A DNA stretch of 7,061 nucleotides, taken from contig SFNM01000095.1 of assembly GCA_004552725.1 (NCBI GenBank), positions 1-7,061 on the forward strand, in the 5' to 3' direction. Of the stretch, positions 1-6,787 are shown piece by piece. This stretch comes from Bacteroidales bacterium (GTDB lineage: Bacteria > Bacteroidota > Bacteroidia > Bacteroidales > Muribaculaceae). A model generated the notes under the pieces. The model had not been told where the DNA came from. It was given only the letters and a program-made list of their open reading frames with translations, and searched no databases. Made by a program: the position numbers and the translations under genes. Within the stretch, counting starts at the first letter, position 1. Each line of letters starts with the position of its first letter.

Positions 1-11
1 GTGATTTTTTG

Positions 12-19
12 TAACTTTG
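12..19 (+). promoter_or_regulatory. Bacteroidetes -7 promoter box upstream of the NhaC-type antiporter
   Basis: TAACTTTG fits the Bacteroidetes sigma-ABfr -7 consensus TAnnTTTG at all fixed positions. It lies 24 bases before the ATG at 44, which would give a 5' leader of roughly 18 nt. The matching -33 element would fall outside the window, so only half of the promoter can be judged. The TTG inside this box is in frame with the gene, but it is better read as promoter than as a start codon. Confidence 0.7.
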
Positions 20-43
20 CACACTAATCTTTCTAAGGTAAAA

Positions 44-1360
44 ATGTCTGACGTAAACCAATCTGAAATAGTGTCGCGTGGGCGCGGACTTTTGGCTGTG
101 TCGCCCATTGCCGTGTTCTTATTATTATATGTGGCTACATCGTTGGCCGTGGGCGACTTCTACAAGATGCCGCTGTCGATTGCATTCATCGCAGCCTCGC
201 TGTGGGCGTTGGTGACTATGCGCGGTGGCAAGGTAGCCGACCGTGTGAACGTGTTCTCACGTGGCGCCGCCAACGGCGACATCCTCTATATGATTTGGAT
301 TTTCATCTTAGCCGGCTCGTTCTCGGCATTGGCTGTAGGTATTGGCGCTGTGGATGCCACCGTGGATTTGGCTCTGAAAGTAATGCCCGGATGGCTGGTG
401 ATGCCCGGCTTATTCCTCACCGCTTGCTTCATTTCGATGTCAATCGGCACCTCCGTGGGCACTATCGTGGCCCTAACGCCATTCGCTTCGCAAATAGCAT
501 CCGACACCGGTGCCGACGCTGCTATGATGGTATCCGTGGTGCTTGGCGGCTCGTTTTTTGGTGATAATCTGTCGTTTATCTCCGACACTACCATCGCCGC
601 AACCCGCTATTTAGGTGTGAAGATGAACGCCAAATTCAAGGCCAACTTGTTTATCGCTGTCCCCGCTGCTGTAATTGCTTTGATTGTTTATACCGTTTTG
701 GGCGGTGAAGCCACTCAAATCGCAACACCTTTCCACCACATCAACTACCTAACCATGACACCATATCTCTTGGTGATTGTGGCCGCGGCCGCCGGGCTCA
801 ACGTGTTGTGCGTGTTGCTCTTAGGCATCGCCGGATGTTTACTCGTGGCACTTACTACCACACCGGTGGCTCTCATCGACATGTGCACTATGATGGGCGA
901 TGGCATCAAAGGTATGAGCGACTTGATTATCGTAACCCTCCTTGCCGCCGGTTTGCTCGAAGTAATCTCGTATAATGGTGGCATCCGCTTCATCATCCAA
1001 GTAATGACGCGCCATATTAGCGGCACTCGCGGAGCCCGTACTGTAATAGCAGTGTTAGTCAGTTTGGTTAACCTCTGCACCGCCAATAACACCATCGCCA
1101 TCATCACTGTGGGCAAAGTTTCTGCCGACATTGCGCGTCGCTTCGGCCTCGACCCGCGGCTCACAGCCGGCGTGCTCGACACCTGTTCGTGCATCGTGCA
1201 GTGCATCATCCCTTACGGTGCCCAAACCCTCCTCGCCGCCGGTTTGGCTCACCTTAGCCCCGTGGCCTTCCTGCCCTACCACGTCTACCCCGCCGCCTTA
1301 GCCCTGATGGTGATTATTTCCACCATGGCACGCTATCCAAGGCGCTATCATCGCGGCTAA
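44..1360 (+). CDS. Na+/H+ antiporter, NhaC family
   Basis: A 438-residue polytopic inner-membrane protein predicted to exchange Na+ for H+ (pH and sodium homeostasis). About ten or more hydrophobic segments run along the whole length, starting near residues 16-35 and 43-60. NhaC-type signatures are visible: SMSIGTSVGTIVALTP (131-146), GSFFGDNLSFISDT (169-182) with its conserved Asp/Asn/Ser, TANNTIAIITVG (346-357), and a C-terminal DTCSCIVQCIIPYGAQ (379-394). The length is near the usual 430-480 for the family. The start is ATG 44. An in-frame TTG at 17 is part of the promoter box and would add only a polar nine-residue tail. The gene stands alone on the plus strand and converges on the glycosyltransferase gene with a 4-base gap, so it is not part of the neighbouring operon. 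NhaC-like proteins in some bacteria transport other substrates (for example malate/lactate exchange), so substrate identity is inferred. Confidence 0.9.
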   Translation: MSDVNQSEIVSRGRGLLAVSPIAVFLLLYVATSLAVGDFYKMPLSIAFIAASLWALVTMRGGKVADRVNVFSRGAANGDILYMIWIFILAGSFSALAVGIGAVDATVDLALKVMPGWLVMPGLFLTACFISMSIGTSVGTIVALTPFASQIASDTGADAAMMVSVVLGGSFFGDNLSFISDTTIAATRYLGVKMNAKFKANLFIAVPAAVIALIVYTVLGGEATQIATPFHHINYLTMTPYLLVIVAAAAGLNVLCVLLLGIAGCLLVALTTTPVALIDMCTMMGDGIKGMSDLIIVTLLAAGLLEVISYNGGIRFIIQVMTRHISGTRGARTVIAVLVSLVNLCTANNTIAIITVGKVSADIARRFGLDPRLTAGVLDTCSCIVQCIIPYGAQTLLAAGLAHLSPVAFLPYHVYPAALALMVIISTMARYPRRYHRG

Positions 1361-1371
1361 CCGCTTAGCGC
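1342..1371. terminator. Inverted repeats across the two convergent stop codons (possible bidirectional terminator)
   Basis: Between the antiporter and glycosyltransferase genes, which end 4 bases apart, GCGCTA (1342-1347) pairs with TAGCGC (1366-1371). Inside this pair, GCGG (1353-1356) pairs with CCGC (1361-1364) around the loop CTAA. An alternative stem pairs GCTAA (1356-1360) with TTAGC (1365-1369). Both stop codons lie inside the structure. There is no T tract on either side, so it does not look like a standard intrinsic terminator. It may simply be the only structure available in a gapless convergent junction. Confidence 0.3.
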
Positions 1372-2396
1372 AGTTGCGAAAAGTGGGTGCGGCCACGTAG
1401 ATAGCGGTTCACAAGAATGTTGCGTCGGCAGTCGCTCCGTCGCAATAGATTTTCGCTCACGTCAGCATCAGGATACTCGCTTCGCATACGTGCAAAGTCG
1501 CGATGAGCACGCCACACGGCCGCAGCATTTTTCCAATCGCCGGTGAGCACGAATTTGGCCCAAGCCACCGTGTCGAGCAAGCGACGTCGCAACAAAGTGG
1601 CGCAGCGTTCGCTCTTGGGCACATTCTTATGAAGCATCAGTAGGTTATTGCGGAAATTGAGATAAGTTTTGCGCGGATTTGAGGCCGGCAGCGAGCCGCC
1701 ACCAAGGTGATACACCACCGACTGCGGCACGGCTGCTATCTTAAGGCCTTGCAATTGGATGCGCCAACACAAGTCGATTTCCTCCATGTGGGCGAAAAAT
1801 TTGGGGTCCAGACCTCCGCATTTGAGGTATACCTCGGTGCGAACGGTCAGTGCAGCCCCCGTGGCCCAAAAAATCCTGCAAGGGGTGTCGTATTGGCCGT
1901 GGTCGTCTTCGCACACGTCGAATATGCGACCGCGGCAGTAAGGATAGCCGTTGCGGTCGATAAATCCGCCACAAGCACCTGCATACTCGAATTTTTGAGG
2001 TTCCATGCGGCTGAGCAACTTTGGTTGCACGGCAGCAACGTCCGGGTGCTCGTTGAGATAACTCGTCAGTGGTTCAATCCACTGCGGTGCCGGAGCGGCA
2101 TCGGAATTGAGCAACACTGTCACAGGGTAGCGCGTAGCCGCCAATGCACGGTTATAGCCCTCGGCAAAGCCGTAATTTTCAGCGAATTGCAACACTTCCA
2201 CACCGGGAAACTCCTCGGTCAACAATTGCAACGAATTGTCTGTCGACCCATTGTCGGCCACTATCACTCGCGCCAAGTCGGCCGGAGTGTTGGCTATCAC
2301 CTCGGGCAGATATTCGCGTAGCAATGCAGCGCCGTTCCAGTTGAGAATTATCACTGCCACTTGCGGGCAGCAGGTTTTATCATAGAGATGTTTCAT
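1365..2396 (-). CDS. Family 2 glycosyltransferase (rhamnosyltransferase-like)
   Basis: A 343-residue GT-A fold glycosyltransferase expected to move a sugar from a nucleotide donor onto a lipid-linked or LPS-type acceptor at the cytoplasmic face of the inner membrane. Visible motifs, in order: VIILNWNG at the N-terminus (about 15-22), VADNGSTDNS (46-55) for nucleotide binding, LLNSDA (95-100) at the metal-binding DXD position, and FAHMEEIDLCWR (201-212) carrying the acidic ED pair expected of the catalytic base. FRNNLL follows at 248-253, as in WbbL/rhamnosyl-type GT2 proteins. There is no clear membrane segment. ATG 2396 is chosen because it forms an ATGA overlap with the stop of the acyltransferase gene. 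An upstream in-frame ATG at 2435 would add 13 polar residues lying wholly inside that gene. It is the last gene of the overlapping chain. Donor and acceptor cannot be read from the sequence; the amino sugar made by the upstream genes is a plausible donor. Confidence 0.88.
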   Translation of the reverse strand: MKHLYDKTCCPQVAVIILNWNGAALLREYLPEVIANTPADLARVIVADNGSTDNSLQLLTEEFPGVEVLQFAENYGFAEGYNRALAATRYPVTVLLNSDAAPAPQWIEPLTSYLNEHPDVAAVQPKLLSRMEPQKFEYAGACGGFIDRNGYPYCRGRIFDVCEDDHGQYDTPCRIFWATGAALTVRTEVYLKCGGLDPKFFAHMEEIDLCWRIQLQGLKIAAVPQSVVYHLGGGSLPASNPRKTYLNFRNNLLMLHKNVPKSERCATLLRRRLLDTVAWAKFVLTGDWKNAAAVWRAHRDFARMRSEYPDADVSENLLRRSDCRRNILVNRYLRGRTHFSQLR

Positions 2397-3280
2397 TGTT
2401 GCGGTATCGGGTGTTTCCAGCGATTGTGACTCCATAGCCAGATGGCCGGGTCGCGCCGGATGGTTTGTTCAAGCAATTGTGTATATTGGCGAGTAAGGTC
2501 GCCTTCGGCCACTTCGTTGAGATTGTCGGCCATTTGGCGGATAGTGATGCGATAATGGCCGCGGCTGAGGTGTTCCATATCCCAGTATATTGCTGCAGCA
2601 TTTAGTTTGCGAGCCAATACTTCCGTGCCGGAAATCATCAGGGTCGGACGTCCCAGCAGGGTAGTGAGCACGCCCGCGTCGCCGTGGCTCGGATGCTGGT
2701 CGCTCATAAAGCCTACACAGAACGACCCGTTGCGCGAGGCGCGCACCAACTGTCGCAACGCGGTGCTTTTGTCGATACACACCGACTGGAAGCGGCTGCG
2801 GATATGGAGCATCAGTCGATCGAAGGCTTTGTTGCGGAGTGGTCGATAGATTTGGCCGAAGAGGATATGGTTGTCGGGGCTTGGTTGCAATTGCGAGTGC
2901 ATTGTCACCGATGGCGCCCATTCCCAATTGAAAGTGTGCGAGAAATATACCACGATATTGCGCTTCTCAGCCATCAGCCTATCTACAATGTCAATACCGT
3001 CAAATTCCATACGTTGGCTCATCTCTTTATCAGAGATATGAAGCACTTTTACGGTCTCTACTATCGAATCGGCAAAGTTGCGATAAAATTCGCGCGCGAT
3101 TTTGGCTCGTTCCCGCTCGCTCTTTTCGGGAAAACAAGCGCGTAAGTTGTCCATCACCACCTTGCGACGATAGCCTATTACGCTCCCCATAAGCCATGCC
3201 ACTACCGACGAAAGCGGATAGAGAGCCCAAAGCGGAAGCAGGGCCGGAATGGTGAAAAGTATGCGAAGCAGGCGTGTCAT
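2393..3280 (-). CDS. LpxL/HtrB-family lipid A-type acyltransferase
   Basis: A 295-residue member of the lysophospholipid/lipid A biosynthesis acyltransferase family, which transfers a fatty acyl chain onto a lipid A precursor or related lipid at the inner membrane. A hydrophobic N-terminal anchor spans residues 4-36. The HX4(D/E) catalytic motif is present as HTFNWE (His115, Glu120). IYRPLRN (144-150), SDQHP (193-197) and the C-terminal segment DPAIWLWSHNRWKHP (277-291) match the family's later conserved blocks. The length is close to the usual 290-310. The start ATG 3280 forms an ATGA overlap with the stop of mtaB, and the stop forms a second ATGA overlap with the glycosyltransferase gene, so expression is probably coupled on both sides. 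Bacteroidetes often keep an acyltransferase of this type beside mtaB and a GT2 gene (recalled, not checked). The exact acceptor, lipid A or an aminolipid, is not determined by the sequence. Confidence 0.88.
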   Translation of the reverse strand: MTRLLRILFTIPALLPLWALYPLSSVVAWLMGSVIGYRRKVVMDNLRACFPEKSERERAKIAREFYRNFADSIVETVKVLHISDKEMSQRMEFDGIDIVDRLMAEKRNIVVYFSHTFNWEWAPSVTMHSQLQPSPDNHILFGQIYRPLRNKAFDRLMLHIRSRFQSVCIDKSTALRQLVRASRNGSFCVGFMSDQHPSHGDAGVLTTLLGRPTLMISGTEVLARKLNAAAIYWDMEHLSRGHYRITIRQMADNLNEVAEGDLTRQYTQLLEQTIRRDPAIWLWSHNRWKHPIPQQ

Positions 3281-4605
3281 TGCTGTGCGAGATGTCCGGT
3301 GAGTGTTTCGTTTGCTACATCAATGCCGGTAATCACCACCGGCGCGATGCAATTGTCGAGGGCGGCAGTTGCATCAGTCACCTCCACCCGCAGATAGTTG
3401 TCGGTATGGCCGGCCATCGGCTTGCCATGCCCTTGAGGATGCTCCAAGAGCACCGGGCGAGTATCGCCCACGAATTGTCGGGCGAAAGCCTCCCATTTGC
3501 GCTCGCTCAATCGCAACATCTGGTTGGTGCGAGCGTGCTTGGTGCGCGGGTCGACTGCTCCGCCCAAATCAAGGGCTCGCGTGCCGGGCCGTTCGGAGTA
3601 GGGAAACACATGGAGTCGAGAGATGTCCAACGACTCTATAAATTGCTTGGAGATAGCAAATTGTTCGTCGGTTTCGCCTCGAGCACCTACAATTAGGTCT
3701 ACTCCGATGAAAGCATGGGGAATTTCCTTGCGAATACGAGTAATTTTCTCGGCAAAGAGTGCTGTATCGTAGTGGCGATGCATCAATTTCAACACTTCAT
3801 CAGAGCCTGACTGCAACGGAATGTGAAAACTCGGCATAAAAGCGCGCGAACCGGCCACATAGTCGATGATTTTGTCGGTGAGCAAGTTGGGCTCAATCGA
3901 TGAAATGCGATAGCGCAAGATACCTTCTACTTCATCGAGTGCGCGCACCAAATCAAAGAATGTATCGCTGCGCCCTTTGCCGAAATCGCCTATGTTTACA
4001 CCGGTGATAACGATTTCGCGTCCGCCTTGTGCAGCGGCTTCTTCAGCCTGCTTTACCAATTGGTCGATGGTGCCCGACCGCGAGCGACCGCGAGCCATTG
4101 GTATGGTGCAATATGTACACCAATAATCGCATCCGTCCTGTACTTTCAAAAAGAACCGAGTGCGGTCGCCGCGCGAGCACGATGGCCTGAACTCGGTGAT
4201 GTCGCGCCAGTTGCAAGTGGAATTGATAGGTCGACGAGTGCGTAAAAACTCGTCAAGGAATTGGTCGATACGCATCTTGTCGGCCGCGCCGGCCACAATG
4301 CACACACCGGGCAGCGCCGCCACCTCGTCGGCCTTGAGTTGCGCATAGCATCCGGTGGCTATGATTGCTGCCTCGGGATAGCGTTTATGGAATGAGCGGA
4401 TGGCTTGGCGACACTTCTTGTCGGAGAGTTCGGTCACGCTACAGGTGTTCACCACCACAATGTCGGGCGTTTCATCTCCGCTCACTCGGCGCACACCGCG
4501 CTCGGCCAGCGTTTGGGCTATGGTTGAAGTTTCGGCAAAATTGAGTTTGCAACCGAAAGTATGGTAAAGTGCTGTTAGATTGTTGAATACACTCTGATCA
4601 ATCAT
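3277..4605 (-). CDS. mtaB: tRNA (t6A37) methylthiotransferase MtaB
   Basis: A 442-residue radical SAM enzyme that adds a methylthio group to N6-threonylcarbamoyladenosine at position 37 of tRNAs reading ANN codons, giving ms2t6A. The UPF0004 domain supplies the auxiliary [4Fe-4S] cysteines Cys19 (TFGCKLN), Cys55 (VNTCSVTE) and Cys86 (ATGCYAQ). The radical SAM CX3CX2C cluster is Cys159, Cys163 and Cys166 in DGCDYWCTYCTIP. HIPLQSGSDEVL (about 261-272) and SERPGTRA (337-344) are typical of the methylthiotransferase core. A TRAM RNA-binding domain fills about 382-440. The TFGCKLN form points to MtaB rather than MiaB or RimO. ATG 4605 is chosen because the domain begins soon after it and the overlap with the upstream aminotransferase gene is then only 8 bases. 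The ATG at 4653 would add 16 low-complexity residues encoded inside that gene. A tRNA-modification gene inside an envelope sugar operon is noteworthy. Confidence 0.94.
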   Translation of the reverse strand: MIDQSVFNNLTALYHTFGCKLNFAETSTIAQTLAERGVRRVSGDETPDIVVVNTCSVTELSDKKCRQAIRSFHKRYPEAAIIATGCYAQLKADEVAALPGVCIVAGAADKMRIDQFLDEFLRTRRPINSTCNWRDITEFRPSCSRGDRTRFFLKVQDGCDYWCTYCTIPMARGRSRSGTIDQLVKQAEEAAAQGGREIVITGVNIGDFGKGRSDTFFDLVRALDEVEGILRYRISSIEPNLLTDKIIDYVAGSRAFMPSFHIPLQSGSDEVLKLMHRHYDTALFAEKITRIRKEIPHAFIGVDLIVGARGETDEQFAISKQFIESLDISRLHVFPYSERPGTRALDLGGAVDPRTKHARTNQMLRLSERKWEAFARQFVGDTRPVLLEHPQGHGKPMAGHTDNYLRVEVTDATAALDNCIAPVVITGIDVANETLTGHLAQQ

Positions 4606-5734
4606 CTGTGTTGAGGTTGATAGTGTTGATAATGGCGGCGATTTCGCGAGCATCGCTCAGCGACACCGCCGATGAAATGGGCAGCGACACCACCGTGTTG
4701 GCTATCCGTTCGGTCTCCGGAAGCGACAACCCGCTCCACGCGCTGTAACACGGCTGGCGATGGGGTGGGGTGGCATAGTGGATGTCAGTTGCTACACCTT
4801 TTTCATCAAGTCGTTGGCGCAGCAAGTCGCGCTTACGGCATTGGATTACATATTGGTGCCACACCATTGAGCCGTCATCGGCCCACAGCGGCCGTGTGAT
4901 GGCCGAATTGGATATTGAATGTTCGTATATCTCAGCCACCGCTTGTCGATGGCCGTTCTCTGTGGCTAAATATGGCAATTTTACGTTTAAAATCGCTGCT
5001 TGTATCGGGTCCAGTCGCGAGTTAAGACCTTGATATATGTTGTGATAGCGACGGTCGGAACCATAATTGGCAATTGCGCGCACAGCCGTTGCCAACTGCT
5101 CATCGTCGGTGGTCACTGCCCCCGCATCGCCCATCGCTCCAAGATTTTTTGTAGGATAAAAACTGAACGCGGCCGCGTGGCCCAATGCTCCGGTACGTCG
5201 GCCGTTCATCGGGCATCGTGCTCCGATTGCTTGCGCGTTGTCTTCGATAATAAGCAATCCCAATTCGCGTGCAACTGCCTCCAGTTCATTGTCATAGCAG
5301 CATCGGCCATAGAGGTGCACGGTGAGAATTGCTTTCACATCCTGATGCTCTGCCACTTGGCGCAGACGCTTGGTGTCGAGATTGAGCGTGCAAGCATCCG
5401 GCTCCACCAGCACCGGCGTTAGGCCGCAGTCGGTCACCGCCAATATCGATGCAATGTATGTGTTGGCCGGCACAATCACCTTGTTGCCCGCTTTTAGTTG
5501 TCCCATCTCAATATACCCACGGAAAATCAATCGCAATGCGTCCAAGCCGTTGGCACATCCTACTGCATAGCGAGTGCCTTCATACTCCGCCAAGGTTCGC
5601 TCAAATCGCTCCACCTCCGGCCCGCCGACATAGCGTCCGGAGCGCACCACGCGTTCTACCGCTTGCGCTATCTCGTCGAGTAGCGGCCCGTTTACCGCCG
5701 CCAACGATAAAAATGGATATTGCTTATTGCGCAT
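4598..5734 (-). CDS. DegT/DnrJ/EryC1/StrS aminotransferase, FdtB/QdtB-like sugar transaminase
   Basis: A 378-residue PLP-dependent enzyme predicted to aminate the 3-keto group of a dTDP-3-keto-6-deoxyhexose using glutamate, giving dTDP-3-amino-3,6-dideoxygalactose or -glucose. It opens with YPFLSL and has SGRYVGGPEVERFE (about 32-45), usual for sugar transaminases. IIEDNAQAIGA (162-172) holds the PLP-contacting Asp165 and Gln168. The Schiff-base lysine is Lys196 in SFYPTKNLGAMGD. GLNSRLDPIQAAIL (237-250) and HYATPPHRQPCY (319-330) complete the family pattern. ATG 5734 is preferred: it gives the standard N-terminus and an 11-base overlap with the ketoisomerase gene, whereas ATG 5791 would overlap by 68 bases and add 19 atypical residues. 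The tight link to an FdtA/QdtA-like ketoisomerase directs the assignment to C3 amination rather than C4 (ArnB/PseC type). Whether the product is Fuc3N or Qui3N depends on the ketoisomerase and is not decided here. Family call is firm; the substrate is inferred. Confidence 0.9.
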   Translation of the reverse strand: MRNKQYPFLSLAAVNGPLLDEIAQAVERVVRSGRYVGGPEVERFERTLAEYEGTRYAVGCANGLDALRLIFRGYIEMGQLKAGNKVIVPANTYIASILAVTDCGLTPVLVEPDACTLNLDTKRLRQVAEHQDVKAILTVHLYGRCCYDNELEAVARELGLLIIEDNAQAIGARCPMNGRRTGALGHAAAFSFYPTKNLGAMGDAGAVTTDDEQLATAVRAIANYGSDRRYHNIYQGLNSRLDPIQAAILNVKLPYLATENGHRQAVAEIYEHSISNSAITRPLWADDGSMVWHQYVIQCRKRDLLRQRLDEKGVATDIHYATPPHRQPCYSAWSGLSLPETERIANTVVSLPISSAVSLSDAREIAAIINTINLNTDD

Positions 5735-6194
5735 CGTTTTGAGTAAGTTTGCAACCGGTAAGTCGTTTAAATTCAGCATAATCGCGCACATAGTCGGCCT
5801 CGGAGTAGCGCTCCGAAGTCAGCACCATACACACCGCTCCGCCCGAGAAATTCTGGAGAGTGCGCCATAATCCCGTTGGAATATATAACGCTTGATATGG
5901 CCGATTGAGGGTGAACGTGCGCTTCTGCACTCCATCATCGAGCGTCACATCAAAGCAACCGCTCACCGCTACCATCATCTCCTGCGCTGTAAAGTGCGAG
6001 TGGCCTCCGCGCTCGGCATCTGCCGGAACATCGTACAGATAGAACACTCTGCGCACAGCAAACGGCATAGCATCATCGCCATTGTCTACAACCGACAACG
6101 ACCCGTTGGCATGCCGATTACGAGCCAATTCTATCACGCGACATTCGCTTACCGACGAATGTGCGTGCGAGTCTTTTGTTGTAGAATGTTCCAT
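5724..6194 (-). CDS. FdtA/QdtA-like dTDP-4-keto-6-deoxyglucose 3,4-ketoisomerase (cupin)
   Basis: A 156-residue cytoplasmic small-cupin protein. FdtA and QdtA convert dTDP-4-keto-6-deoxyglucose into the 3-keto isomer that the following aminotransferase uses. Conserved blocks are visible: RRVFYLYDVPAD (48-59), RGGHSHFTAQE (62-72) with the paired histidines His65 and His67 that match the essential HxH of FdtA, VSGCFDVTLDDG (77-88), LNRPYQALYIPTGLWR (96-111), and the C-terminal DYVRDYAEF (134-142). The N-terminal 15 or so residues are polar and not part of the cupin core. A full promoter lies just upstream, and the stop overlaps the aminotransferase start by 11 bases, which puts this gene first in the coupled chain. 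Specificity for the galacto product (FdtA) versus the gluco product (QdtA) cannot be told by eye. Confidence 0.87.
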   Translation of the reverse strand: MEHSTTKDSHAHSSVSECRVIELARNRHANGSLSVVDNGDDAMPFAVRRVFYLYDVPADAERGGHSHFTAQEMMVAVSGCFDVTLDDGVQKRTFTLNRPYQALYIPTGLWRTLQNFSGGAVCMVLTSERYSEADYVRDYAEFKRLTGCKLTQNDAQ

Positions 6195-6210
6195 CTCGCT
6201 GATTTTTTCA

Positions 6211-6242
6211 CAAAGTTAATAAATCCCCTCCAATCCACCAAA
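6211..6242 (-). promoter_or_regulatory. Bacteroidetes promoter for the ketoisomerase-to-glycosyltransferase chain
   Basis: Read on the minus strand, TTTG (6239-6242) is followed after 20 bases by TAACTTTG (6211-6218). This matches the Bacteroidetes -33 TTTG / -7 TAnnTTTG promoter at every fixed position with normal spacing. Transcription would start near 6204-6205, about 10 nt before the ATG at 6194. It lies in the 63-base gap between the two cupin genes, so the downstream five genes can be transcribed without the first cupin gene. Confidence 0.7.
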
Positions 6243-6257
6243 TTTTATTATCGTGAG

Positions 6258-6635
6258 TTATTGCTCGAAGATGTAGTCGGAAGGGTCGTAGGGCGTTGAG
6301 GCCAGCACCAATGCCACCGCGTTGCCACTGCAGTTGATGATGCGGCGCCACGTCATCGGTGGCACTAATATGCCGCTGTCGCTCCGCTGAAGAGTGGTCA
6401 CTTCGGTTTTCCCTTCAGCGTCGGTAAGTTCCACATCGAAACTACCACTCAGCGGCACTATCAGTTCTGTGGTATGGCGCAAAGCGCGCCCGGTGCGTTC
6501 GCCCCCGCCCGGAATATCGTAAATCCAATACACGCGCTCGATTTCGAACGGACACACGCCCCGCACTCCGTGTTCAATAAACGACAGATTGCCACGCGGG
6601 TCTGCCACTTTCGGTAGGTTGATTATTGTTGCCAT
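6258..6635 (-). CDS. FdtA/QdtA-like cupin paralogue lacking the catalytic histidine pair
   Basis: A 125-residue small-cupin protein clearly homologous to the downstream ketoisomerase: ADPRGNLSFIEHG (11-23), FEIERVYWIYDIPGGGER (30-47), PLSGSFDVELTD (61-72), ILVPPMTWR (89-97) and LASTPYDPSDY (111-121) align block by block. Where the active paralogue has RGGHSHF, this protein has RTGRALR (47-53), so both active-site histidines are replaced by Arg50 and Leu52. A histidine appears two residues later at His54. It also stops right after PSDY and lacks the RDYxEF tail found in the neighbour. ATG 6635 is chosen since the family N-terminus MATIINLPKVADPRGN begins there; an in-frame ATG at 6692 would add an unlikely 19 residues across the promoter box. 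The open frame is intact, so it is probably expressed, perhaps as a partner or a binding protein rather than an isomerase. That role is inferred. Confidence 0.8.
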   Translation of the reverse strand: MATIINLPKVADPRGNLSFIEHGVRGVCPFEIERVYWIYDIPGGGERTGRALRHTTELIVPLSGSFDVELTDAEGKTEVTTLQRSDSGILVPPMTWRRIINCSGNAVALVLASTPYDPSDYIFEQ

Positions 6636-6651
6636 ATACGCAAATTTTCCA

Positions 6652-6659
6652 CAAATATA
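6652..6659 (-). promoter_or_regulatory. -7 promoter box upstream of the degenerate cupin gene
   Basis: Minus-strand TATATTTG matches TAnnTTTG and would give a leader of about 11 nt to the ATG at 6635. No good TTTG -33 element sits at the normal 19-21 base spacing; the region there reads roughly GTTTCTGG (6683-6690), at best a partial match. The promoter may therefore be weak or need an activator. Confidence 0.45.
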
Positions 6660-6737
6660 ATTATTTTTTTTGAGAAAAATAGCCAGAAACATCCAAAACC
6701 GCCAAAAATACCCGTTTTCACTTCATAGACAAATAAA

Positions 6738-6765
6738 AATTCGGAACTCGGCTGAAAGCCGAATT
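6738..6765 (-). terminator. Terminator-like inverted repeat reading toward the cupin operon
   Basis: On the minus strand AATTCGG (6765-6759) pairs with CCGAATT (6744-6738) and is followed directly by the T-rich run TTTATTTG. A competing, tighter stem pairs TCGGCT with AGCCGA (6757-6762 with 6748-6753) around a 3-base loop. A minus-strand transcript arriving from the right would meet this about 80 bases before the cupin -7 box. It could end a gene that lies beyond the window or act as an attenuator. No minus-strand gene is seen to its right inside the window. Confidence 0.35.
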
Positions 6766-6787
6766 GCGTACTTTGCTCACCGGATTA

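Noticed and set aside
745..1209. Minus-strand frame of 154 codons inside the antiporter gene
   Set aside because: It is a shadow of the strongly supported NhaC-type gene on the plus strand, and its product has no recognisable domain.
1707..2321. Plus-strand frame of 204 codons antisense to the glycosyltransferase
   Set aside because: The opposite strand carries every GT2 motif; this frame's translation has no family features and no promoter box was seen ahead of it.
2469..2927. Minus-strand frame of 152 codons in another frame of the acyltransferase gene
   Set aside because: It is fully contained in the LpxL-type gene, which has intact catalytic motifs. There is no sign of a frameshift that would make it real.
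6258..6300. Possible frameshift truncating the C-terminus of the degenerate cupin
   Set aside because: The bases after the stop were read in the other frames, and none restores an RDYxEF-like tail, so a recent frameshift is not supported.
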